A stretch of 64,000 nt of DNA from [Clostridium] saccharolyticum WM1. Its GTDB lineage: Bacteria > Bacillota > Clostridia > Lachnospirales > Lachnospiraceae. Below the pieces are notes generated by a model. That model made no database searches, had not been told where the DNA came from, and worked only from the letters and a program-made list of their open reading frames with translations. A program made the position numbers and the translations under genes. Location: the NCBI RefSeq assembly GCF_000144625.1, contig NC_014376.1, positions 2,852,001-2,916,000 of the forward strand. The letters are read 5' to 3'. Within the stretch, counting starts at the first letter, position 1. Each line of letters opens with the position of its first letter. Of the stretch, positions 25,245 through 33,832 are shown piece after piece.

Positions 25245-28200
25245 CTACCTTGTTTTTCTTACGCCGTTTTCATCTACCTCGTAGCCGTCCACAATGATGC
25301 TTCTTGCAAGGGAGCCATCGGCATAAAAGTAATACCACTTGCCGTCAATCTCAAGCCACTTACCGGATACCATTACACCGCACTTGGTAAAGTAATAGGT
25401 TTTATTGTTACCGTTTGAACCGAGATCCCAAAAGCCTACTAACATTGTCTTGCCTGAATAGAATCGCCAGTTATCGCCGTCCTTTACCCAACCGGTTTTC
25501 AGTGTACCATCGTTGTTGAAGTAATATTTCACACCGTCGATAGTCTGCGTTCCGGTAAGAGCTTTGCCGTCCTTATAGCACAGATATTGACCATCGTCAT
25601 CCAGCGCCCAGCCCTGGGCGGTGGCAGGGGTGATGGTCAGTTTGATGTAACGGTACAGCATGGAGGAAACCTCTGCGCGGGTGGCATTTGCCTTGGGGTT
25701 AAACTTGTTGTTCTGCTCACCCATCATGATGCCCGCCTGCTGCATGGACCTCACCGCGCCGCTGTAGCTGCTGCCGATGTTTACAGCGTCTGCAAAGGTG
25801 ACAGCCTTACGGGTCACAGGCAGGATATAGCCGGTGGCATTGGCGTAATTTGCGAAAATCACCGCAATTTCCTCACGGGTGATATCACGGTCAGGTGCGA
25901 ACTGCTGGTTACCGACGCCCTGAATGATACCATTTTGATACGCCCACTCAATGTATGGATGATATGCACTGTCAGCCTCCACATCGGGAAAGCTGCTTGT
26001 GTTATACACTTTCGTATCTACTCCTGACAGTCTGCCGAGAGCCGTTACCAGCATTCCCCTTGTCATGGCGTTGTCGGGCGCAAAGGCCGTTTCAGAGGTT
26101 CCCGAAAGCAGTCCACGTCCTACCACATAATCAATGGATTCCTTGCCCCAATGGGCGTCGGTATCCGTAAACTTGGCGCTTGGAGCCGTATAGCCCACCC
26201 CGTACACTGAGAAGTGATTGGTTGTGAAGATGATCCTTTGGCTATTGGCATCGTAGGCTGAGCCGGGGATGCGGTTCACCTTACCGTTACCGTCCACATA
26301 GACCGCATACAGGCAGCCTGCTGCTTCGTTATTTCCCGGCGTATAGGGGATGGATAGCGTTACACTTCCATTTCCCAACGAGGTGAGGTTCACGGTTTTA
26401 CCGTCCCTTACAGTGCTTATGGTAATGCTGTAGGCTCTACGAACGCCGGAGAAGCTTACCGGCTTCACCGTAATGGTCACATCGCCGGTACTCTGATTCT
26501 GGATTTCCTGCAAAGCCGTCTGATTCAGATTCAGAGTCAGAAGCTGACCGTTTACCTCAAACTGCTGTACCTTGGCATCGGTGAACTGCTTCAGCACAGG
26601 CTGGGTCAGCACAATACCGATGGATCTCGTGTTTGCCGGATTATCCAATGTGACTGAAATACAAATATTATTTGCAGCTTTGCCCTGAGATTTTGCGTCG
26701 GCCTGCGCCTTGGCAATGGAGTCGGTAATGGTCTGATTCGGGATAGTTGCATTTGCAGCGCCGTTCGTACCTGCTTCCGCCGTAACAGAAGCATCCGCCG
26801 TTACCGGCTGATCGGTCTTCATTTCGGGCGTGGTGGTGGTGCCGGAGGTCGATCCTCCACCTCCGCCATAATTTCCACCTCTGTCTGTTTCCTTGGTAAA
26901 TGTAACGGACAGTACTCTGCTGTCAGTCATTCCCGGTTTTACCCCTATCGCTTTGACCGTTGCGGTGGCATTTAGCGTGAATGCACCAATGTAAAGCGTG
27001 CTGCCCGCTGTTGGCAGGCTGCCATCGGTGGTGTAGTAAATGTCCGCGCCTGCCGTGGTGCAGGAAAGTGTTACGCTCTGGCTTCCGGTAAAGGTTCCGC
27101 CGTTTGGCAAAGCCGTGGGCGTTTTCACCTGAAACAGCGACAGGGTCAAGCTGCTGCTTGTGCCAGAGCTGGCATTATAGCCCGGCTTTGCAGCCATGCG
27201 CTTGTAGCCGGTGATGGTATCGCCGGGCTGGCAGCCGGTTCTGGTGTTTGTAACGCTCCAGTTTGTGCCGTCAAAACTGTACTCCGCGCCCGCTGTTGCG
27301 GGAATTGTCACGGTATAGCTCGTATCGTACACGCTCGCATAGGTCAACGTGAATGCCGGCGGTGCGCTCTGATTCTGGTTTGCCGTATCGACGATTACAC
27401 TGGCTTCCGGGGAGGCAATGTGGGTTGCTGTTGCTTTCCACCGGATATACAGTGTTACATTTTCCGCACTGTTTGAGGTATAGGTCCGTATGCTGCCCCA
27501 GCTTGCGCTGCCAAACTTATATTCCGTACCCGGAACCGCCGTGATGGTGATGGTTTTAGGAAAGTCGCTTTCGCTTACGGTGTAGTTCAGTGCGGGAGCT
27601 GCACGGTCATTCAGCTTTTCAAAGGTGACTGCGCCTGTATTGCCCGCTGCACCCGCCTTATGCGTTGCTGTTTCTTTGATGCGGGTGTAAAAGGTGGGGG
27701 TGCTTGCCGGTGCAATACCCGCAAATACGTTGCTGTTCTGCCATGCGCCGCTGTCCATTCTATATTCCGCACCGGGGATAGAAGATATCGTATAGGTAAA
27801 TGCCGAGCCGTCGCCGGTGTAGGAGCCGGTTACGCCAGTCGGTGCTTCCGGACCGTCTGCTTTCTCTACCGCAGCGGTTGGAGCGGAGGTCACACTGCCT
27901 GAGCAATTTTCCGCAGTCACGGTGACTGTAATTCGTGCGCCAAGATCCTCCTGCATCAGAATATAGTTATTGGTTGGCGTAACGCTGATGGGAACACCGT
28001 TACGATTCCACTGGTAGCGAAGTGTACCCAGATCGTATCCAGCGTATCCAGATGAGGCAGAGAGCCCCAAGACGTTCGCTATCAGGGTATTTCCGTATTC
28101 TGCTGTGCCATTAATGGTTACCCCACCTATCAGCATCGGCTTATCGGTAGTCACCAAAAGTGCCTCGCTTGCCGGCGATGGTTCGTGGTTGGTATCGCCT

Positions 28201-31200
28201 TTCAGGCGGGCGTAGAAGCTGTATGCTGTGTTTGGGGCAAGGGCGGTAAACGCAAATGAATCCTGCCATGCGCCGTCTGTCCCTTTTCTGTACTCCGCAC
28301 CGCTGATAGCGTTCAGCATAACTTCGATTGCATTTTTGCTGCTTAGCGTTGGTGCGGCTGGCGCGGACTGGCTGGCTTTTTCTATGTTGAAGGTTATGCC
28401 GGTTTTTGTCCCGGTAAAGTTTCCGGTGCCGGTTAAGTTCATCGTAACAGTTCCGACATTGATTCCATTGCTGGCGCTTCCGCCTGCTACGGAAACCTGA
28501 TAGTCTACATCCTTCTCAAGCGTTTGGCCGTCAAAGGTGACGGTTAAGGACGGGGTAATGGAGGCGCCGGTGTAGGTGTAGGTATCTTCATTGAGCGTTA
28601 CCGCAGCTCCCGCAATATCACGCAGGATCAGGTACAGGCCGCTTTCACCGGACTGCGTGCCGCCCACATTTTGAAGGACAGGCAGCTTGCCGTCTTGGAT
28701 TGTCCAGACCGAAGTATCCCAGCCGGAGGTATCCCAATTACCCGCGGTTGCCCAGAAGCTGGCGGTGTTCATCTGCCTGCTGCTTACATTCGTGCCGTCA
28801 GGATTGCCAGCGCCCGTCATACCGGAAAACGCCACACTGCCGGAGAGTGTGACGCCGGTACCGACAAAACCTGCCACGCGCCCGACATTACTGCTGCCGC
28901 TGACGCTTGGGTTCAGCGCGGCGCAGTTTCGCACGATACTGTTATTGCTTACAGCACCCGCCACACCGCCGATATCGCTTGTACCGCCGACCACGCCCGT
29001 GGCGTAGCAATTTGTTGTCACGCCGCCCAAAACACAGCCCGCCACGCCACCAACACTGTTGCCTTTCCCAATGACGGATCCGGTGGAATAGCAGTCTGTC
29101 AGCCAGCCTCTTAAAACACTGCCTGCAATGCCTCCAATATTGTTGCTGCCGGTAACGGAGGCGGTAGCATAACAGTTTGCTACTTTATTCTCTTCATCGA
29201 CGAAGCCGTCCACACTGCCTACAATACCGCCCACACCGGTTCCATGGCCGGTGACTGAACCGATAACATAACAGTATGTTATGCTGCTTCCACCATTAAC
29301 ATAACCTGCCACACCGCCGACACTACCGCTGCCGGAAATGCTTGCCTCCTCAATTCCAAGATTCTGAATCGTACCGCCGCTCATATAGCCGAACAGGCCG
29401 GAGAACTGCTCCGTACGGTTGATGATAGAAAGCCCTGTGATTTTTTTGTTACCGCCGTCAAAGATTCCCTTGAAGGGGGTTGAGCCGGTGCTTCCGATCG
29501 GAACCCAGCCCTTGCCGCTGTTCCAGTCTTTGCCATAAGCGGAAAGGTCAAGATCGGCGATGAGCTTGTAATATATGTCCTTGCCGCCATAGGTCGCATT
29601 GGTTGCCGAATCATTCACCAGCTCCGCCAGCTTTGCAAGCTGATCTGCGGTGCCGATTTGGTAGGGGGCACCGCTTGTGCCTTCGCCGAGAAAGTGGTTG
29701 CTGCTGCCGCCCGCAAGGTGCGGCGGCAGGGCAGCGTCCTGCGTGCCACCCGCATTTATAAGGATGGGCAGCTTGCCGTTTTCCGTCGTCCAGCCGCCGG
29801 CAGTTGCGAAGCGACCGTAGATGGTACCGTCCGCTTTAATTTCGGCAGTGCTAATATCCACGCCGTTTTTATCGGCCGGACTATTTACTATGCTTCCGAA
29901 TTTTCCTGTGCCCAAGTCTGTCATGCCGGAAAAAGCCGCATTGCCGGTAAGTGTGCCGCCGCCGGCGATGGCTCCCGCCACGCGCCCGACCTCGCTGCTG
30001 CCAGTGACACTGGGGTTCAGCGCGGCGCAGTTTGTTACATTGCCGTAAGTAATACCTGCCACTCCGCCGAAATTGCTGCCTGCACCATTGCTGATAACTG
30101 CACCTGTGGCATAGCAGTTTATCACGTCGCCATTGAGTGCAACATAGCCCGCCACGCCGCCGATATGGCTGCCTGTGCCGGTGACGGTACCTGTGGCATA
30201 GCTGTTTGTCACAATGCCGCTGTTAACCCTGCCTGCCACTCCGCCGGCACTATCACCTTTGCCAGTAACAGTGCTGGTTGCATAGCAGTTTACCACACCG
30301 CTGTCGGTGCCGAAGACAGAACCCGCCACACCGCCAACACTTTTTGCCCCGCTAACCAAACCATAAGCATTGCAGTTTATCACAATGCCGTAATAAGTAT
30401 AGCCTACCACCCCGCCGACACCGCCTGCACCGCTGATCGAGCCGGAAACACTGCAGTTTGCCACGTCGCTGTTGGCGCCGTAAACATAGCCCGCCACGCT
30501 GCCGACAAAATCACCGCCAGTGATGCTTACCTCCATAAGCTTAAGATTTTCCACCGTACCGGTCACAAAGCCAAACAGGCCGGTAAGCTCCTCCGTGCGG
30601 TTGATAAAAAGCCCGGTGATTTTTTTGCTGCCGCCGTCAAAGGCTCCCTTGAAAGGGAAGGTGCTGGTGCTTCCGATCGGCATCCAGCCCTTGCCGCTGT
30701 TCCAGTCTTCGCCGTAAGCGGAAAGGTCAAGATCGGCGGTGAGCTTGTAGTGTTTGTTATTGTAACTTGTATCGCCCGCATTCACCAGCTCCGCCAGCTT
30801 TGCAAGCTGCTCTGCGGTGCTGATCTGATAGGGGGCAGTACTTGTGCCTTCACCGAGGAAGTAAGAGCTGCTTCCGCCCAGCACAAGGTGCGGCGGTATG
30901 GCAGCGTCCTGCACGTCCGCCGGGATAGCTGCAAGGATAGGCATCTTGCCGATTTCCACCGTCCAGACGGTGGGATTATTCCAGTTAATCGATGTTGCCC
31001 AGTAGCTCCCTGTTGTTATATCTGCGCTGCTTATATCCGCACCGTTTATGTTATTTGACGTACCACCACTAATAGGTTGGTCTATATTATTTACCTTGAC
31101 CGCCATGCCGGAAAATGCCGCATTACCGGAGAGTGTACCGTTGGCGAAGGCTCCCGCCACGCGCCCGACTGTGCCTGTACCGCTGACGCTGGGGTTCAGC

Positions 31201-33188
31201 CCGGCACAGTTTGTCACATTACCGTAAGCAAAGCCTGCCACGCCGCCAATATAGAGGCCGGTGGCATTAATCGTGCTTATGGTGTAGCAGTTTGTTACAA
31301 CGCCGTCGGTTGCAACATAGCCCGCCACTCCGCCGACATTGTTTCCTGTGCCTTTGCAGGTAACGGTACCTGTGGCATAGCAATTTGTCACGCTGCCACT
31401 GTTAACCTTGCCCGCCACTCCGCCGACCTGATCACCTTTGCCGGTGACGGCACTGGCGGCATAGCAGTTTGCCACTCCGCCGTGTACAATACCCGCCACG
31501 CCACCAACCACGCCTGCACCGCTGACCAAACCGGTAACATAGCAGTTTGTCACGTTGCCGCCAACAGAACCTGCCACTCCGCCAACCACGTTGCTGCCGC
31601 TGACCGAACCGGAAACACTGCTGTTTATCACGCGGCTGTCAACAAGGTCCGTTATGCCCCCAATAACATAGCCCGCCACTCCGCCGACACCACCTGTACC
31701 ACTGATTGATCCGGAAACATCACAGTTTGTCACTCTGCCGCCAACAAGGCCATCCTGACTGCATTCAATATAGCCTGCTATACCTCCTACCTGAGCAGCG
31801 CCGGAAATGCTTACCTCCACTAGTTTAAGGTTTTCCACTGTACCGCCCGCCAAGCGGCCGAACAGGCCGGTAATATTCTCCGTGCGGTTGATAAAAAGCC
31901 CAGTAATCTTATTATCGTTTCCGTCAAAGATTCCCTTGAAGGAGTTGGTTTCAGTCCCGATGGGCTTCCAGCCCTTGCCGCCATTCCAGTCTTTGCCGTA
32001 GGCGGAAAGGTCAATGTCATTCATAAGTTTTAGGGATACTGTAGCGCTGCTGTCATTGAACAAAAAAGTTTCCAGCCTGCCGGCGTTGACCAGGACGGCA
32101 ATTTCCAAAAGCTGTGCCGCCGTGGTAATTTCCAGCGGACTTGCTGAGGTGCCCCCTCCTCCCATACGCAGTATCATCCGCTTAACAGCAGGGATGTATA
32201 CGGTGATGCGGGGAGCTTCCGTATCTTCAGCGATGGCATAACCTTCGCCCGGTTTTGCAGCGAACACGTATAGTCCGTTTGCCGGGGAATCGGAGTCATA
32301 ATTGTGATCTGCTTCCCAAGTCACCGGAATTTGAGCAATTTGCCCCTCTACTGTGCCGGTGAGCATCTCAGGAAAGACCGGCTCATGGGTGTTCTGCCAG
32401 CGGATATCCTCTGTCAGCTCGTCAAAGGCGGTGATTGTCCCCTTAACTGCCTCCCCCTGCACCGTTACAGTGATGGCGGGCGTTTCGGCACTGAGGGTAA
32501 AGCCCTCTGTTTCAGCGGTAAAGACATATATCCCTGCCGTGTTGCCATCATAGTCCGGCGTTGCGGTCCATTTTACCGGCACCGAAGCGGTTGTTTCCGT
32601 ATACCCGGTATCGGATTCTTCCTGTAATGGATCTACGGCTTCCTGACCGCCTACGGGAGCTTCTTCATCTTCTGTGGATACCTCCCCTTTGGGAGCCTGC
32701 TTCTTCTGCATGCCCTCGTCAGTCGTTTCTTCCTGTACCGGATCAGTAGTTTCCTGGTCCGCTACAGAGGGGGTTGCCTTATCTTCTGGGGACACCTCCT
32801 CTTTGGGAATCTGCTCCTGCTGTATGCCCTCGTCAGCCGGTTGAGCTACGGTTTCTCCGGTAGCCACCAGATCCTCCTGTACGCTTTCCGTATTTTGTGC
32901 CGATTCCTGCTGTAGCGCATTACCGGAATCCTGTACCCGCTCGTCTGTGTACACCGCAAGGCGTACCGTAGCCGTCAGGCTTTCAGGCAAATTCAAATTT
33001 CCAAGCGGTGTACCAAGGGCCACCCTCTGTGCTGCCGTCACTTCGGACAGCGGTTGAAATGATACAATCTCACCGCTTATTCCAGCATTCAGGTTTTCTG
33101 CCGCCGCCGAAACAGGCATCATTCCCAGCACCATGATTAAGGACAGCGCCATTGCCAAAAGCCGTCGGGACAATTTGTGATGATTCAT
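25245..33188 (-). CDS. Giant surface protein: GLUG blocks, Ig-like domains, SLH and cell-wall-binding repeats
   Basis: A 2,647-residue secreted adhesin-like protein. A signal peptide covers residues 1-30 (LLAMALSLIMVLGMMPVSAAA). A Glu/Thr/Gln-rich stretch and two Ig-like segments follow (about 35-340). Three large GLUG-repeat blocks start near 345, 776 and 1166, each opening with a shared unit (ITTAxQL, KLxxDLDLSAYGKDWN, GLFINRTE) and then many VGGVAGYV / NCYATGTVTG units. Next are Ig/FN3-like segments (about 1530-2015), a chitobiase-like Ig domain (2019-2096), a Gly/Ser linker (2106-2122), three SLH motifs (2333-2520) and choline-binding-type repeats to the end. The gene is clearly richer in G and C than its flanks. 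Two anchoring systems in one protein are unusual. A divergent two-component system may control it. Confidence 0.92.
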   Translation of the reverse strand: MNHHKLSRRLLAMALSLIMVLGMMPVSAAAENLNAGISGEIVSFQPLSEVTAAQRVALGTPLGNLNLPESLTATVRLAVYTDERVQDSGNALQQESAQNTESVQEDLVATGETVAQPADEGIQQEQIPKEEVSPEDKATPSVADQETTDPVQEETTDEGMQKKQAPKGEVSTEDEEAPVGGQEAVDPLQEESDTGYTETTASVPVKWTATPDYDGNTAGIYVFTAETEGFTLSAETPAITVTVQGEAVKGTITAFDELTEDIRWQNTHEPVFPEMLTGTVEGQIAQIPVTWEADHNYDSDSPANGLYVFAAKPGEGYAIAEDTEAPRITVYIPAVKRMILRMGGGGTSASPLEITTAAQLLEIAVLVNAGRLETFLFNDSSATVSLKLMNDIDLSAYGKDWNGGKGWKPIGTETNSFKGIFDGNDNKITGLFINRTENITGLFGRLAGGTVENLKLVEVSISGAAQVGGIAGYIECSQDGLVGGRVTNCDVSGSISGTGGVGGVAGYVIGGITDLVDSRVINSSVSGSVSGSNVVGGVAGSVGGNVTNCYVTGLVSGAGVVGGVAGIVHGGVANCYAASAVTGKGDQVGGVAGKVNSGSVTNCYATGTVTCKGTGNNVGGVAGYVATDGVVTNCYTISTINATGLYIGGVAGFAYGNVTNCAGLNPSVSGTGTVGRVAGAFANGTLSGNAAFSGMAVKVNNIDQPISGGTSNNINGADISSADITTGSYWATSINWNNPTVWTVEIGKMPILAAIPADVQDAAIPPHLVLGGSSSYFLGEGTSTAPYQISTAEQLAKLAELVNAGDTSYNNKHYKLTADLDLSAYGEDWNSGKGWMPIGSTSTFPFKGAFDGGSKKITGLFINRTEELTGLFGFVTGTVENLKLMEVSITGGDFVGSVAGYVYGANSDVANCSVSGSISGAGGVGGVVGYTYYGIVINCNAYGLVSGAKSVGGVAGSVFGTDSGVVNCYATSTVTGKGDSAGGVAGRVNSGIVTNSYATGTVTGTGSHIGGVAGYVALNGDVINCYATGAVISNGAGSNFGGVAGITYGNVTNCAALNPSVTGSSEVGRVAGAIAGGGTLTGNAAFSGMTDLGTGKFGSIVNSPADKNGVDISTAEIKADGTIYGRFATAGGWTTENGKLPILINAGGTQDAALPPHLAGGSSNHFLGEGTSGAPYQIGTADQLAKLAELVNDSATNATYGGKDIYYKLIADLDLSAYGKDWNSGKGWVPIGSTGSTPFKGIFDGGNKKITGLSIINRTEQFSGLFGYMSGGTIQNLGIEEASISGSGSVGGVAGYVNGGSSITYCYVIGSVTGHGTGVGGIVGSVDGFVDEENKVANCYATASVTGSNNIGGIAGSVLRGWLTDCYSTGSVIGKGNSVGGVAGCVLGGVTTNCYATGVVGGTSDIGGVAGAVSNNSIVRNCAALNPSVSGSSNVGRVAGFVGTGVTLSGSVAFSGMTGAGNPDGTNVSSRQMNTASFWATAGNWDTSGWDTSVWTIQDGKLPVLQNVGGTQSGESGLYLILRDIAGAAVTLNEDTYTYTGASITPSLTVTFDGQTLEKDVDYQVSVAGGSASNGINVGTVTMNLTGTGNFTGTKTGITFNIEKASQSAPAAPTLSSKNAIEVMLNAISGAEYRKGTDGAWQDSFAFTALAPNTAYSFYARLKGDTNHEPSPASEALLVTTDKPMLIGGVTINGTAEYGNTLIANVLGLSASSGYAGYDLGTLRYQWNRNGVPISVTPTNNYILMQEDLGARITVTVTAENCSGSVTSAPTAAVEKADGPEAPTGVTGSYTGDGSAFTYTISSIPGAEYRMDSGAWQNSNVFAGIAPASTPTFYTRIKETATHKAGAAGNTGAVTFEKLNDRAAPALNYTVSESDFPKTITITAVPGTEYKFGSASWGSIRTYTSNSAENVTLYIRWKATATHIASPEASVIVDTANQNQSAPPAFTLTYASVYDTSYTVTIPATAGAEYSFDGTNWSVTNTRTGCQPGDTITGYKRMAAKPGYNASSGTSSSLTLSLFQVKTPTALPNGGTFTGSQSVTLSCTTAGADIYYTTDGSLPTAGSTLYIGAFTLNATATVKAIGVKPGMTDSRVLSVTFTKETDRGGNYGGGGGSTSGTTTTPEMKTDQPVTADASVTAEAGTNGAANATIPNQTITDSIAKAQADAKSQGKAANNICISVTLDNPANTRSIGIVLTQPVLKQFTDAKVQQFEVNGQLLTLNLNQTALQEIQNQSTGDVTITVKPVSFSGVRRAYSITISTVRDGKTVNLTSLGNGSVTLSIPYTPGNNEAAGCLYAVYVDGNGKVNRIPGSAYDANSQRIIFTTNHFSVYGVGYTAPSAKFTDTDAHWGKESIDYVVGRGLLSGTSETAFAPDNAMTRGMLVTALGRLSGVDTKVYNTSSFPDVEADSAYHPYIEWAYQNGIIQGVGNQQFAPDRDITREEIAVIFANYANATGYILPVTRKAVTFADAVNIGSSYSGAVRSMQQAGIMMGEQNNKFNPKANATRAEVSSMLYRYIKLTITPATAQGWALDDDGQYLCYKDGKALTGTQTIDGVKYYFNNDGTLKTGWVKDGDNWRFYSGKTMLVGFWDLGSNGNNKTYYFTKCGVMVSGKWLEIDGKWYYFYADGSLARSIIVDGYEVDENGVRKTR

Positions 33189-33246
33189 ATGGTTACCTTA
33201 CTCCTTTCCAATAAGTGAATTGGCAAAGCAATTCCCTATTATCAAA

Positions 33247-33287
33247 ATCAAAAATTCCCTCAATGTAATCATAAGGGAATTTTTGAT
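33247..33287 (-). promoter_or_regulatory. Strong hairpin in the leader of the giant surface-protein gene
   Basis: Perfect 14-base inverted repeat ATCAAAAATTCCCT (33247-33260) and AGGGAATTTTTGAT (33274-33287) with a 13-base loop, ending 59 bases before the start codon. On the minus strand the hairpin is followed by TTTGATAATAGGG. It could act as an attenuator or protect the mRNA; it could also be a terminator for something upstream. Confidence 0.4.
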
Positions 33288-33324
33288 AAAAGGGTATTGA
33301 CCAAACGGCTACTTATTTTCGGTT

Positions 33325-33535
33325 TTAATGTTTACTTCCTGTGCTTTTAATGAAAATTTCAGCAATTCGGCCGCCGAAACTGGACACCGTTTTACCGGTA
33401 CCATAACCTACTGTAATGTCATATACCGGATATGCGATAATGATCTTTTTCGCTGCGTCGGAAAGGTATGTCCTTAAGTACAATGGTATTGCTGATGTTT
33501 TTCGCAGACTCCAGCCCTACGGTTAACGATATTAA
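33325..33535 (-). pseudogene. Possible remnant of a coding region
   Basis: A minus-strand frame without start codon reads YLSDAAKKIIIAYPVYDITV and ends FGGRIAEIFIKSTGSKH before a stop at 33325. Upstream a second frame, LTVGLESAKNISNTIVLKD, seems to continue it after a one-base shift. No family was recognised. Chance open frames cannot be excluded. The rest of the gap to 33576 shows nothing else. Confidence 0.25.
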
Positions 33536-33576
33536 GCGGCATTTCATAGTTCAGCAGGCTGAGACATATCTAGAAA

Positions 33577-33605
33577 TTGAAATATCTAAAAAAATATTGT
33601 ATACT
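33577..33605 (+). promoter_or_regulatory. Promoter of the sensor kinase operon
   Basis: TTGAAA (33577-33582) and TATACT (33600-33605) with a 17-base spacer. Transcription would start near 33612, leaving a leader of about 220 bases before the kinase start codon that contains the structured element at 33657-33750. Confidence 0.6.
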
Positions 33606-33656
33606 GGTTAAAAAAATATCTGGAAGCGGGCGTATGAAGTACCTAACCATTTAAAG

Positions 33657-33750
33657 CGGACAGGGACGCATCACCGGATCGCTGAGATAGGGAAACCTTT
33701 GGCTCAGTTCCACGGACGCCGAAAAGCCTGCTGACAATAGAGTACGTCCG
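33657..33750 (+). ncRNA. Structured leader RNA, riboswitch-like, upstream of the sensor kinase gene
   Basis: CGGAC (33657-33661) can pair with GTCCG (33746-33750) and enclose a branched arm: CCGGA...TCC.CGG, then CTGAG (33682-33686) with CTCAG (33703-33707), capped by AGG-GAAA-CCT, a GNRA tetraloop. Alternatively CGGACG at 33713-33718 pairs with CGTCCG at 33745-33750, excluding the outer helix. Two exclusive pairings in a long leader suggest a switch. Fragments recall the c-di-GMP-I (GEMM) riboswitch, but the second half does not fit, so the class is not assigned. Confidence 0.4.
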
Positions 33751-33832
33751 AAGAAATGATATTTAATGCCGATAGTATGAAAGCATTGCATATCTTGTTG
33801 TAATTTATCTTGGAATGAAGGAGTGAACTTGA

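Noticed and set aside
29658..31058. A 466-codon open frame on the plus strand inside the giant surface-protein gene
   Set aside because: It mirrors the GLUG repeats on the opposite strand, has no RBS, and its translation is an artefact of repetitive GC-rich codons.
33657..33750. Assignment as a c-di-GMP-I riboswitch
   Set aside because: ACAGGG...ACC and GGACGC..AAAGCC fragments and a GAAA loop are suggestive, but the conserved second helix and its flanking sequence are not found.
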